Notes under the pieces: model-generated | What the model was told of the DNA's origin: nothing | The model's database searches: none | The model's input: the letters and a program-made list of their open reading frames with translations, nothing else | In this document: positions 18,220 through 27,814 of the stretch, piece by piece | How the letters are laid out: each line of letters opens with the position of its first letter | Numbering within the stretch: position 1 is the stretch's first letter | Made by a program: the position numbers and the translations under genes | From: Hyphomonas sp. L-53-1-40 | GTDB taxonomy: Bacteria; Pseudomonadota; Alphaproteobacteria; Caulobacterales; Hyphomonadaceae | Length of the DNA stretch: 64,000 nt | Direction of reading: 5' to 3' | Assembly (NCBI RefSeq): GCF_000682775.1 | Contig: NZ_AWFI01000012.1 | Coordinates: 496,001-560,000 of the forward strand

Positions 18220-21200
18220 ATGAGCCAGACGGGGCCCTGGAGCGTCAAAGGAATTGACCAGCGCGCGCGCGACGCCGCTCGCGAGGCAGCGCATGCTGAA
18301 GGCATCACCTTGGGGGAATATCTGAACCGGTTACTTATGTCGGTCGATGCCCCCCGACCAAACGAAGTTGCGTACCCTTTCCAGAATCGCCGACCAACGG
18401 CAAATGCGGCGAACGACACGCTCGACACGTTGACGCGCCGCATCGAGGCAACAGAAGCACGCTCCACACTTGCCATAACGGGCATGGATCACACGATCCT
18501 CGGCCTGGTGGCTCGCCTGGAAGAGGCCGAGCAAAACTCTTCTGCCGTAGCTGGCCATGTGGACAGCCTGATCGAAGAGCTGAAGGACACACATTCCGCT
18601 TTGCAGGCAAAAGTGCAGAAGCTCGAAGCCGACGACACGACCCGCGAAAACCTTGAAGCGCTGAAATCACTCGAACAGGCGCTTGGCAAACTTGCCAGCC
18701 ATGTCTTCGAAGAAAGCGAGCTGGCTCAGAATGAGGCCCAAGCCATTCAGGGCCGGGTCGAGACAGGCTTCACCGAACTGACCGACCGCGTTGAGAACAT
18801 GGAAGTGAAGGTCGAACAGACCCTGTCCGACGCGGCCTCTCGCGTCGAGCGCGCCGTGGACCAGGCCGAATTGCGCGCCGAAGGCACAGCCCGCGAGCTC
18901 GCCGATCGCCTATCCAACCTGGAAACGCATGTGAACCTCCGCCTGTCTGAGGTCGACAAGAATGATGAGCGTCTGGAAAGTGTCGAGACGAAAATTACAA
19001 AGTCCCTGGCTACCGTGGAAGACACACTGGCTCAAACACAGGACCGGTTGAACCGAGCAGAAACCACCACGGATGCGGCCCTGCTCAGCCTTGAGTCCAC
19101 ATTCAACAATCTTGACGCCAAGATCGAGACCCTGTCGAAAACAGTCGAACCTGATTTGGCGGACCGGCTTCGGGCAGAGTTTGAATCGCGCTTCGACGAG
19201 ATCATGACGACTGTCCGCAGTACCGTTGACACTGCCCGCGCAGAACTGGCCGAAGAAATATCTCGCGCGGCTTCGGGCCCCAGTGAGGAGGCCGTAGTAG
19301 AACTTCACACCGGTCTGGAAGAAGTCCGCGAAAAACTTATCGCAGGCGAAGGTCGTCAAACTCAGGACATGGACAAGGTCTCGTCCGAGATCGGACGGAT
19401 TGGTGACCTGGTCGGTACACGAATGGAAGAATTTGGCGCGAACCTCGACAAACGGGTCAATGCAAGTGAGCAACGTAGCGCAGAGGCAATTTCCCAGATT
19501 GGGGACCAAGTTGCGACCGTCGCTGATCGCTTGCAAGCGCGTCAGGACAAGGCTCTGCAGACCTTGGCTACAGAGATTGATGAGAACCGCAAGCGCGCAG
19601 ACCTGAAACTCTCTGAGGCGATATCGAGTGTCACCGACAAACTCGAAGAGGCTCAAACCCAAACCAGCGCATCTCTCTCGCCAATCCAGAAGGCGATGGC
19701 GTCACTCGCGACGCGATTGGAAATGCTCGAAGACACGGCTACGCCTTCCAAGTCTGGCACAGGCGAGCCAACTGATCTGGCAACGATGAACGCGCTCAAC
19801 GAGACTGATCGCCTGCTCGAAGAATTCCAGGAAGGGGAAGACGCGTCGTCTGATCTTCTCTCCGATGAATATGATGCAGTGTTCGAACCCGGCCTGCCCG
19901 GAGACATTGCAGATGACGATACCGGCGACGCATTCCTCACAGACTGGACCGAGACAGAGGAAGTCGAAGAAGCCGAGGCAGAAGCCGAGCCGACCGCCAA
20001 GTCAAACGCTTATGACGAAGACTACGATCTCGTCGAGGACGAGTTCGAAGTTGATGCCGATCTGGACAACGCAGAAGACGATTTCTACGAAGCATTCGCC
20101 GATTCTGACGAGACGCCTGCCTCCGCAGAATTTGATGCACTTGCCGAGCTTGAGGACTACGGGGACACGTCTACCGAGCCGCGTGAATCGGATATCTTCG
20201 AAGACGACGAATTCGACATGGAGATCGATCCGGCCGGAGAAACACTTACCGATCCCGAATTTACGGATACGCTGGAAGACGAGCCTGAGGCCGCGCCGCC
20301 GGCTGCGAACTATATCGATATGGCCCGCCGCGCTGCGATTGCAGCCTCATCAGGTCGCAGGGATACTTCTCCATCACTTGCACCTCCAAGTGATCAGGCT
20401 GACAAAGGCTTGCGCTTCGGAACCGGAAAGCTCCCACTCTATGCTGCAGCCTCGGCCGTTATCATAACGGGCGCCACTGTGGGCGGGTACCTTTATCTGC
20501 GCGGTAAGCAGGCCCCGACTTCGGTGACCGAACTGGCCGCTCCCGTTGATATGGCGGCTGCGAGTCCAACCGAGACAGAATTGCCACCCGCCGAAGCCAC
20601 CGAGTCATCCGACGAAGCCATTCTGTTCGAGGATGATGTCGCGCTGCCAACTGACACAGAGACTGCGGCCGCAGACATGACCGATGAGGTCACATCATCT
20701 CAAGAGCCATCCGACTCGATCGCTGAACTGGTTGAACCAACGCCGATGATCGCGACCGTGCGTGTTGAGCCAGCCACAAACTTTGCGCCGATCCCCAAAG
20801 TCGACACACTGGCAAATGCCGCGGCATCCGGGAACGGCATTGCGCAATTCCAACTAGCGCAGCAACAGCTTGCCGATGGTGATTTGAAGGGCGGGGCTGC
20901 CCTGATGCGGCAAGCCGCAGAGAAAGGCCTGCCAATTGCTCAGTACACGCTGTCAAAGTTGCACGAAAAAGGCACGGGTGTGCCGAAGGATCTGACACTG
21001 GCCCGGGAATGGACCGAGCAGGCCGCAAGAGGTGGTAACGTAAAGGCCATGCATGACCTCGCCGTATTCATGGCTGAGGGCGAGGGTGGAGAGCAAACCT
21101 ATGCCGGTGCCGTTGGATGGTTTCGCAAAGGCGCGGAGTTTGGCATCGTCGATAGCCAGTACAATCTTGGCGTACTGTACGAGCAAGGCCTCGGCATCAG

Positions 21201-21597
21201 CCCAAACCTGACTGAAGCCCTTTATTGGTTCATGGTCGCCGCAAAGAATGGCGACGCTGGCGCACCGGCAAAAGTCATGGAAATTTCCAAGCGTGTTTCA
21301 CCAGAAGCGGTGAACCATGCCCGTGTACAGTCTGAGGACTGGAGTGCCTCCCGCGCCAACGCAGCAGCCAATGGCCGGTTCGGCGCGCAGTCCTGGAACA
21401 TCGGCAACGCGGCTCAAGTGCGCGCGACACAGCAGGCCCTGACGGTACTTGGGTTCAACATTGGCTCTGCCGACGGAGCCCTTGGCCCGGATACAGCGGC
21501 CGCCATTCGCGACTATCAAAATGCTGAGTCTCTCGACGTGACGGGAACCATCACGCCGGAACTGATCGAAAGCCTGAATGCCCGCGCCAATTCTTAG
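18220..21597 (+). CDS. podJ: PodJ-like polar localization factor (coiled coil, TM, Sel1, PG-binding)
   Basis: A bitopic polarity scaffold of 1125 aa. Its N-terminus (GPWSVKGIDQRARDAAREAA, then LGEYLNRLL) matches the conserved PodJ start. Residues about 60-520 are a long coiled coil, and about 530-710 are a very acidic linker. One membrane span lies at about 738-760. The periplasmic part has Sel1 repeats (about 860-1040, e.g. GIAQFQLAQQQL and DSQYNLGVLYEQG) and a C-terminal peptidoglycan-binding domain (about 1060-1125, VRATQQALTVLGF...GALGPDTAAAI). In Caulobacter, PodJ marks the new pole for pili, holdfast and PleC. The start at 18220 has AGGAGAG five bases upstream. The protein is longer than Caulobacter PodJ, mainly in the coiled coil and acidic linker. 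Confidence 0.85.
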   Translation: MSQTGPWSVKGIDQRARDAAREAAHAEGITLGEYLNRLLMSVDAPRPNEVAYPFQNRRPTANAANDTLDTLTRRIEATEARSTLAITGMDHTILGLVARLEEAEQNSSAVAGHVDSLIEELKDTHSALQAKVQKLEADDTTRENLEALKSLEQALGKLASHVFEESELAQNEAQAIQGRVETGFTELTDRVENMEVKVEQTLSDAASRVERAVDQAELRAEGTARELADRLSNLETHVNLRLSEVDKNDERLESVETKITKSLATVEDTLAQTQDRLNRAETTTDAALLSLESTFNNLDAKIETLSKTVEPDLADRLRAEFESRFDEIMTTVRSTVDTARAELAEEISRAASGPSEEAVVELHTGLEEVREKLIAGEGRQTQDMDKVSSEIGRIGDLVGTRMEEFGANLDKRVNASEQRSAEAISQIGDQVATVADRLQARQDKALQTLATEIDENRKRADLKLSEAISSVTDKLEEAQTQTSASLSPIQKAMASLATRLEMLEDTATPSKSGTGEPTDLATMNALNETDRLLEEFQEGEDASSDLLSDEYDAVFEPGLPGDIADDDTGDAFLTDWTETEEVEEAEAEAEPTAKSNAYDEDYDLVEDEFEVDADLDNAEDDFYEAFADSDETPASAEFDALAELEDYGDTSTEPRESDIFEDDEFDMEIDPAGETLTDPEFTDTLEDEPEAAPPAANYIDMARRAAIAASSGRRDTSPSLAPPSDQADKGLRFGTGKLPLYAAASAVIITGATVGGYLYLRGKQAPTSVTELAAPVDMAAASPTETELPPAEATESSDEAILFEDDVALPTDTETAAADMTDEVTSSQEPSDSIAELVEPTPMIATVRVEPATNFAPIPKVDTLANAAASGNGIAQFQLAQQQLADGDLKGGAALMRQAAEKGLPIAQYTLSKLHEKGTGVPKDLTLAREWTEQAARGGNVKAMHDLAVFMAEGEGGEQTYAGAVGWFRKGAEFGIVDSQYNLGVLYEQGLGISPNLTEALYWFMVAAKNGDAGAPAKVMEISKRVSPEAVNHARVQSEDWSASRANAAANGRFGAQSWNIGNAAQVRATQQALTVLGFNIGSADGALGPDTAAAIRDYQNAESLDVTGTITPELIESLNARANS

Positions 21598-21605
21598 TCT
21601 TACTG

Positions 21606-22874
21606 TTAAGGCCGTGTATAAGCGCGCGGCCGCTCACTCTCCTCAAGGCTGAGATAACGATCACGCAGACGCGTTTGGCGGGACTCAAGTGACTGCTGCT
21701 CGCCGGCTATGATAACGGCGATGGGTGCAGACACGACCTCTAGTGGATCCCCGTCCCAGCCAACCACATCGGCAGGTGCGCCGGGCGCGAGGCGACCATA
21801 CCCCGTCAGGCCGAACATGTCCGCTGGGGCACTGGTTAGCGCCGCCAAGGCATCGTCGAAGCTCAGTCCGTTGGCAACCGCATTGCCAGCCAACTGTGTC
21901 GCAAGGCGCGCCTGATGGCTGCTGTCCCCAACATTGGCGATAGCGAATGTTACGCCCGCTGCGGCCAGTCGCGCCGCATTCTCCGACGTCGCCGCCAATT
22001 TCTCAAACGAGCCCGGAAGGTTGGAAAACGCATTGATTATCACAGGAATATTCATCTCAGCCAGCCGCGGTGCCACGCGCCACGCTTCGTCCGCGCCGAC
22101 AATCACGATCTTCAGTGACGGCTCCTCCTCAGCCAGATCCATTACGGCATTCAAGTCACTGGCGCGACTCGCTTCAATCAAGATCAACTGCTGGCCCCGT
22201 GCGGCGGACGACAGCGCCTGGGCATCAATCCGGTTCAGAACCGCGCCATCATTCTGCGTGATGTAGCGCGCTGGATAACTCCGCGCATCATCCAGCGCAG
22301 CCCGCAGCAGCGCCATGGCGGACTGCCGGGAGCCGCCAGCGAGGCTCGCACCTGCTTCACCGAGCTTGATGAAAGTAAATGCCTTCTCATCCAGCTCCGT
22401 ATCGAGATCACCGCTTGTATCAGCCACGAAACCCTGCCCGGCAAACAGCGCATTGCCAGTATTGGGTACGACAACCAGGCGCGTGAAACCTTCGATCCGC
22501 GTGACATCAATCGCAGTGGCGTCCGGATTGAACCCATCGGCTGCATTTAGCGCCGCTGAAAACGGAGACATCGCCGCCGCCGTGTCATTCGTGGAATCTT
22601 CCGCGCCAACTTCAACCAGGCCTGTACGGGCAAAGGAGGCGATCAGGCCAGGTGTCACCCATTTAGCGGAAATCTCGGTGGCGCCACCTGGCACTTCAGT
22701 ATCTGCCCCGCCGACCGTGACAATTCGGTCGTCCTCGATGACAACAACACCATTTTCGATCGTACCTTGAGCGGTGCCGGTCCAGACTGTTTCACCGCGA
22801 ATGACGAACGTATCGGCGAACGCGGGCGCCGCTGCGAGACCCAAGGCCGCAACGCTTGTAAATAGTGTACGGAT
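21606..22874 (-). CDS. Secreted amidohydrolase-like protein lacking metal ligands
   Basis: An amidohydrolase-fold protein of about 423 aa with a cleavable signal peptide (ending near AFA, residues 1-21). The N-terminal beta-sandwich (GETVWTGT, VVVIEDDRIVTVGG) and the C-terminal FGLTGYGRLAPGAPADVVGWDGDP segment are typical. Where active members read TPGLIDxHxH, this one reads TPGLIASFARTGL, so both His ligands are gone, and no HxH or later His/Asp ligand pattern is seen. It is probably catalytically dead, perhaps a partner of the intact paralogue just upstream, whose stop overlaps this gene's ATG. The listed end excludes three bases; the ATG can be placed at 22875-22877. Confidence 0.75.
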   Translation of the reverse strand: MRTLFTSVAALGLAAAPAFADTFVIRGETVWTGTAQGTIENGVVVIEDDRIVTVGGADTEVPGGATEISAKWVTPGLIASFARTGLVEVGAEDSTNDTAAAMSPFSAALNAADGFNPDATAIDVTRIEGFTRLVVVPNTGNALFAGQGFVADTSGDLDTELDEKAFTFIKLGEAGASLAGGSRQSAMALLRAALDDARSYPARYITQNDGAVLNRIDAQALSSAARGQQLILIEASRASDLNAVMDLAEEEPSLKIVIVGADEAWRVAPRLAEMNIPVIINAFSNLPGSFEKLAATSENAARLAAAGVTFAIANVGDSSHQARLATQLAGNAVANGLSFDDALAALTSAPADMFGLTGYGRLAPGAPADVVGWDGDPLEVVSAPIAVIIAGEQQSLESRQTRLRDRYLSLEESERPRAYTRP

Positions 22875-24286
22875 CATTTGCGATCTCCTTCACCAGGTTG
22901 GCCGATTTCAAAATCCATCACAGGATTGGTCTCAGGATGGTCGCGGTCAAACATAAGCGCGCCGTCAATAAAGACCTGGTCTGCCTTGGCGTAGACGCTG
23001 AACGGGTCATCGGACCAGACGACGACATCCGCCATCTTGCCGGGCTTCAGACTGCCCGTACGATCATCAATGCCGAGCGATTTGGCCGGGTTTAGCGAAA
23101 GCCACGTCCAAGCGACCTCTTTCGGTATATCGATACCTGCCTTCAAACCATCAGCCCACGCCTTGGCGGCTTCCTGGTTGAGGCGCTGAATGCCGACATC
23201 GCTGTCAGAATGGACGATGGCACACGCACCGGCCTTGTGGACCATCGGGATGTTCTCACGGACCCCATCATAGGCTTCCATCTTGAAGCCCCACCAATCG
23301 GCCCACATGGAAGAACACGCACCATACTCGGCCAGTTTGTCAGCAATCTTGTAGCTTTCGACGGCGTGGTGGAAGGCGGTGACCTTGTAGCCAAACTCCT
23401 TCGACATATCCATGATTTGCGCCATCTCATCGGCGCGGTAGCAATGCATGTGCACGAGGATGTCGCCATTCAGCACACCTGCGAGCGTGTCCAGTTCGAG
23501 ATCACGCGCAGGTGCTTCACCGCCTTCGTCTTCAAACTTCTCCCATTTGCGCTTGTATTCTGCAGCCTTGATCCAAGCTTGCCGGTATCCCGCCACATTG
23601 CCCATCCGAGAATAAGGGGCGCCACCAGGAAAACGCCCGCCGCCGTAACCATAGACGCGCTTGGGATTTTCGCCGCAGGCCATTTTCAGCGTATAGGGCG
23701 CGTCCGGAAATTTCATGCCCTGAACGGTCCGGCTCGGCACGTTCTTGAGGATCACACCCCGCCCGCCGAACAAGTTTGCGCTGCCCGGCAGCACCTGGAG
23801 CGAGGTGATGCCTCCGGCTATCGCCCGCGTGAAGCCTGGATCTTGCGGCCAGACACCGTGCTCCGACCACACTTCGGCCGTGACCGGCGCAGAAATTTCG
23901 TTGCCATCGCCGTGCGCGGTCACACCGGGCGAGGGATAGACGCCGAGATGGCTGTGATTATCGATAATGCCCGGAGTCACCCAGCGACCTGTCGCATCAA
24001 TCGTCTCGGCACCCTCCGGGGCTTCGATATCGGCGCCTAGTGCGACGATCTTGCCATCCTGCAACAGCAGGCTGCCATCTTCGATCAGGTTACCTTCGCC
24101 ATCGAGGATTGTAGCATTGGTGATCAGGACAGGCGCATTCGGATAGGGCGCATATGTGGAGGGATAGGGATTGCGGTCGAACGCGTCTTCCGACGACGCA
24201 GCCTTGTCGGCATCGTCGCCTCCACCGCACGCTGAAAGCAGGAGTGCCGCAGCGCAAACAGCGGCCAGCCCATAAAGTATTCGCAT
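22874..24286 (-). CDS. Amidohydrolase-family lipoprotein (intact metal site)
   Basis: A 470-aa periplasmic lipoprotein (lipobox LLSAC, Cys20, followed by GGGDD) of the imidazolonepropionase-like amidohydrolase family. Metal ligands are in place: HSH in TPGIIDNHSHLG, HMH in ILVHMHCYRADEM, His in TAFHHAVES and Asp in IVHSDSDVG. It ends in the family segment SLKPGKMADVVVWSDDPF. Relatives hydrolyse cyclic amides or dipeptides; the substrate here is unknown. It overlaps the start of the metal-less paralogue by four bases, so the two are translationally coupled and may form a heteromer, one catalytic and one structural subunit. Confidence 0.88.
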   Translation of the reverse strand: MRILYGLAAVCAAALLLSACGGGDDADKAASSEDAFDRNPYPSTYAPYPNAPVLITNATILDGEGNLIEDGSLLLQDGKIVALGADIEAPEGAETIDATGRWVTPGIIDNHSHLGVYPSPGVTAHGDGNEISAPVTAEVWSEHGVWPQDPGFTRAIAGGITSLQVLPGSANLFGGRGVILKNVPSRTVQGMKFPDAPYTLKMACGENPKRVYGYGGGRFPGGAPYSRMGNVAGYRQAWIKAAEYKRKWEKFEDEGGEAPARDLELDTLAGVLNGDILVHMHCYRADEMAQIMDMSKEFGYKVTAFHHAVESYKIADKLAEYGACSSMWADWWGFKMEAYDGVRENIPMVHKAGACAIVHSDSDVGIQRLNQEAAKAWADGLKAGIDIPKEVAWTWLSLNPAKSLGIDDRTGSLKPGKMADVVVWSDDPFSVYAKADQVFIDGALMFDRDHPETNPVMDFEIGQPGEGDRK

Positions 24287-24413
24287 TTCATTTCGCCCCG
24301 TGTCCGCAGAAAGGTTTGGCTCATACTGCTGACATTTCTCCCGGCTTCAAGGCCTGAGCCGGAAACACGCGTGAAATTCTTGCCTGGCCGGCCGGATTTG
24401 CCGCAATTTGTTT

Positions 24414-24764
24414 CTACTGTTCCGGTTGAGACGGGTCTTTCTTGTCTCGGCCGAACACCAGGCGCATCAGCCAGTTTGGCGCAAACCGTTCGACCCGGGG
24501 ATGCCTTGCCAACACGCTCTCCATCCACCGCCTGCCCCACATCGCGTTCCGCCCCAGCAGCACGACACCAAGAATGGCAATCGGCAAGCCAACAGGAATG
24601 ATCGGCGTGACGAAAGCGATTGGAATGGCCACCACGATCATGATCAGACCGGTAAGCGCCAAAATCTGGCGGAACGCTACATTCACACCATTGCGCAGCC
24701 CCGCCGCAGCCTTTGGGGAAGCTGCGGTCTGTTCCGTGTTCATGTGGGTTTCGTCATCGGCCAT
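24414..24764 (-). CDS. Small inner-membrane protein (two-helix hairpin)
   Basis: About 116 aa from the Met at 24764. After a charged N-terminus, a hydrophobic block of about 45 residues (LALTGLIMIVVAIPIAFVTPIIPVG...) forms two membrane segments around a proline-rich turn. A basic stretch follows (RNAMWGRRWMESVLARHP) and then a charged tail. The layout resembles the small PGPGW-type transmembrane family, but the PGPGW motif itself is not present. Met codons at 24743 and 24812 are alternative starts; none has a good ribosome site. Function unknown. Confidence 0.6.
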   Translation of the reverse strand: MADDETHMNTEQTAASPKAAAGLRNGVNVAFRQILALTGLIMIVVAIPIAFVTPIIPVGLPIAILGVVLLGRNAMWGRRWMESVLARHPRVERFAPNWLMRLVFGRDKKDPSQPEQ

Positions 24765-24909
24765 TAAGCTGAATATGGGAAAAGAAGCGGGCGCCGCCAG
24801 CGATATCGTCATGATGTGGCCAAAGTCTGGTGTCTGCGTTACCTGATTGCTACAGATTGCCCGTTCGTTCCGCGCGCAGGGCGGGATGAAGTGTTGCGTG
24901 AGGCCCGGA

Positions 24910-26259
24910 ATGAAATTGCAGTCAGTTCAGGTCCTGCGTGGAGTGGCTGCCCTCCTGGTCGTTCTCTATCACACCCGAGCCCACGAAATTCGCGGCATCA
25001 CCCATAATGGTGGCGACGAGCTCGCTTGGCTTGGCGGCATCGTGACGAACGGTTTCGCCGGGGTCGACCTGTTCTTCGTTATTTCCGGCTTCATTATGGT
25101 CGCCGTGACCTACGAATTGAAGCCCGGCATCCACACAGCTCTGAATTTCGTGTTCCGTCGGCTGACCCGGGTCTATCCGGTCTGGTGGCTGTTTGCCGGT
25201 ATCACCACAGTCGGTCTGCTCGGCTATTTCCAGTTGGGTAATATGGTCGAGACGTTGCAAGTCACGTCACGTCCGGAGCCAGACTGGATCTATATCATCA
25301 AGTCCTTCCTACTGATTCCACAGGAAAAGGAGCCGGTACTCGTGGTGGGGTGGACGCTAATCCATGAAGTCTATTTCTATCTGGCGTTCAGCCTGGTCCT
25401 GCTGCTTCGCAGATCCTGGTGGCCCTATGCGTTGCTTGGCTGGGGAGCTGCAGTCATCGCAGGATGGATGTCAGGGCTGTCCGGCCCGATCGTTACCGAT
25501 TTCCTATCGCTGTTTTTCTCGCCCATGACCATGGAATTCCTGTTCGGCGCCGCCACAGCAATGCTCGTCGCGTCCGGAGTAGCGTGGCGAGGTGGCGTAG
25601 TGATGCTGGTCGCCACACTGTGGATGGTGGCGTCCCTATGCCTGCAGGGGCCCCAAACCGATTACACACTTCAATGGGGCCGCGTCATGATGTTCGGCTT
25701 GCCGAGTGCCGCGCTCATCTACGGACTCGTTACGCTGGAGCTTGATGATCGTTTGGCTTGGCTGGTCCCCGCGGGGGTCGGCGCTCTGCTGAGTATCGCG
25801 GTTTTCCAGCTCTACGGACTGGGAGAAACAGCCCCTCTATCCGTGCGGGTCAATGCCACTATTGTTGCAGTTCTGGTGGGCGGCGTGGGCATGCTTGCCA
25901 CGTTCTGGACAGGTTGGCTGGCTGGTCAGACTAAACCTCGCAGCGTGCGCGCCCTGTTTCCATCCTTGCGAAAGATGCTCGCCGCAATGGTCCGTCTCGG
26001 CGATGCCTCTTATTCGCTCTACCTTGTGCACACGATCATCATCGTGGCCGTACGGGTCCTGTTCGGACGCCTCGGAGACATTCCCGTTCTCGCGCCTGTT
26101 TTCCAGCTCGGCCATCCCGGCCTGCTCGACAATGTTGCGTTTGCACTTGCCTGCGTGACCGGATCGATTATCGCCTCGCTGCTAAGCTACACCTATTTTG
26201 AACGGCCAATGGGCGCGCTCTTCCGAAAGTCACGCCCAACAGTGCAGAACGCTTCCTGA
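24910..26259 (+). CDS. Acyltransferase 3 family membrane protein (OatA/NodX-like)
   Basis: A polytopic O-acyltransferase of about 449 aa with about ten membrane segments, which typically acetylates exopolysaccharide, O-antigen or peptidoglycan sugars. The N-terminal VQVLRGVAALLVVLYHTRAHE carries the family's conserved His, and LFFVISGFIM is the second signature. The C-terminal SYSLYLVHTIIIV is also typical. The Met at 24910 begins at this motif and has a purine-rich site upstream; the frame opens 21 codons earlier. The gene stands alone on the plus strand, converging on gcvPB with three bases between the stops. The acceptor is unknown. Confidence 0.88.
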   Translation: MKLQSVQVLRGVAALLVVLYHTRAHEIRGITHNGGDELAWLGGIVTNGFAGVDLFFVISGFIMVAVTYELKPGIHTALNFVFRRLTRVYPVWWLFAGITTVGLLGYFQLGNMVETLQVTSRPEPDWIYIIKSFLLIPQEKEPVLVVGWTLIHEVYFYLAFSLVLLLRRSWWPYALLGWGAAVIAGWMSGLSGPIVTDFLSLFFSPMTMEFLFGAATAMLVASGVAWRGGVVMLVATLWMVASLCLQGPQTDYTLQWGRVMMFGLPSAALIYGLVTLELDDRLAWLVPAGVGALLSIAVFQLYGLGETAPLSVRVNATIVAVLVGGVGMLATFWTGWLAGQTKPRSVRALFPSLRKMLAAMVRLGDASYSLYLVHTIIIVAVRVLFGRLGDIPVLAPVFQLGHPGLLDNVAFALACVTGSIIASLLSYTYFERPMGALFRKSRPTVQNAS

Positions 26260-26262
26260 TCC

Positions 26263-27814
26263 TTATTCCGCCGCGACGGAACTCGTTTCTGGCGGTGTCC
26301 ACTTGAGCACAGGCTTGCGGGCGGCCTGCGTCTCGTCCAAGCGACGCATCGGGGCGAGATAGGGCGCGCCCTTCATCGTTTCATCGCCCTGTGCAGCACG
26401 CCGGGCAATCGCCTCCAGCGAGTCACAAAAGCGATCCAGCTCGGCTTTCGATTCTGACTCGGTCGGCTCAATCAGCATCGCCCCATGCACGACCAGCGGG
26501 AAGTACATGGTCATCGGGTGGTAGCCCTCATCGATGAGGGATTTCGCAATATCAATCGTCTCGATCCCGTCCGCCGTGAAGGCATCGGAGAACAATGCCT
26601 CATGCATGCAATAGCCATCGAAAGCTGGTGTCATGACGGATTTCAGGCGCGCCTGAATATAGTTGGCGTTCAGCACGGCATCTTCAGAGGCCTGCTTCAA
26701 GCCGTCTGCGCCGTGGCTGAGCATATAGGTCAGCGCCCGGACGAACATGCCCATCTGGCCATGAAAGGCCACCATGCGGCCAAAGCTCTCGCTCGCATCA
26801 CCTTCCATGTCCTCCACGAGGCGGAAGACCCCGTCTTCATCCTTCACAACGAAGGGCACTGGCGCGTAAGGCGCGAGTGCATCTGAGAGGACGGTCGGTC
26901 CGGACCCCGGTCCACCACCGCCATGAGGGGTGGAGAAAGTCTTGTGGAGATTGATGTGCATCGCATCGACGCCAAGGTCACCGGGACGGACCCGGCCAAC
27001 GATGGCGTTAAAGTTCGCACCGTCGCAATAGAAGTATCCGCCAGCCGCATGGATCAGGTCGGCGATCTCCTTGATGTCGGTCTCGAAGAGGCCGCACGTA
27101 TTCGGATTGGTCAGCATGATGCCAGCGATATCATCAGACATTTCAAGCTTCGCTTTCAACTCATCCATGTCCACGCGGCCGCGCGCATTGGCCTTGATCT
27201 CGTCCACGATGAAACCGCATTGAACCGCGGTCGCCGGGTTCGTTCCGTGCGCGGAGGCTGGTACCAGCACGCGCTTGCGGGTCTCGGCCTCGCCGCGCGC
27301 GACCAGCGCCTGACGGATTGCCATCATGCCGCAGAACTCGCCATGCGCCCCGGCTTTGGGGCTCATCGCAACCGCAGGCATGCCGGTTAGTGTCTTCAGC
27401 CAAGTGGCCAGTTCATCAATCAGTTCCAGTGCGCCCTGCACGGTTGCCTGCGGCTGCAGCGGGTGGATATCCGCAAAGCCGGGCAAGCGCGCGAGCTTCT
27501 CGTTGAGACGCGGATTGTGTTTCATCGTGCAGCTGCCGAGCGGGAACAGGCCAAGATCGATGGCATAATTCTTCTGACTGAGGCGCATGTAGTGGCGCAC
27601 CGTCTGCGGCTCAGACAGGCCCGGCAGGCCGGTCGGCTGGCTGCGCGCGGCGGTTTTTTGGCTTGGGCAGGTCAACGCCGGTCGTGTCTTGTGTGCCGAT
27701 CTCGAATATCAGGTCCTCGGCTTGCAGCAGGCCTTTCGAGCCGGACACGGTGTCCACGGACTGGCTGGCAGCTGAAACGGGAGATGTCGGGCGGCCTTGG
27801 GTGTTCATGGTCAT
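26263..27814 (-). pseudogene. gcvPB: Glycine dehydrogenase subunit 2 gene with a +1 frameshift
   Basis: This is the PLP-binding C-terminal half of the glycine cleavage P-protein. The 3' 470 codons are open and carry the PLP lysine segment HINLHKTFSTPHGGGGPGSGP and GSCTMKHNPRLNEKL. The conserved N-terminus ([14 protein letters not shown], then GLLQAEDLIFEIG) lies in another frame, from the ATG at 27814. The frames meet at a run of six A on the coding strand (27654-27659); removing one A joins them as LPKPK-TAARSQPTGLPGL and restores about 516 aa, the normal size. The start overlaps the gcvPA stop (TGATG) and has AAGGAG upstream. An extra base is the simplest cause. It may be a sequencing error, since the rest of the operon is intact. 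Confidence 0.85.

Noticed and set aside
27654-27660. Programmed -1 frameshift at A-AAA-AAC in gcvPB
   Set aside because: The downstream frame needs a +1 shift; a -1 slip would read another frame without GcvPB residues.
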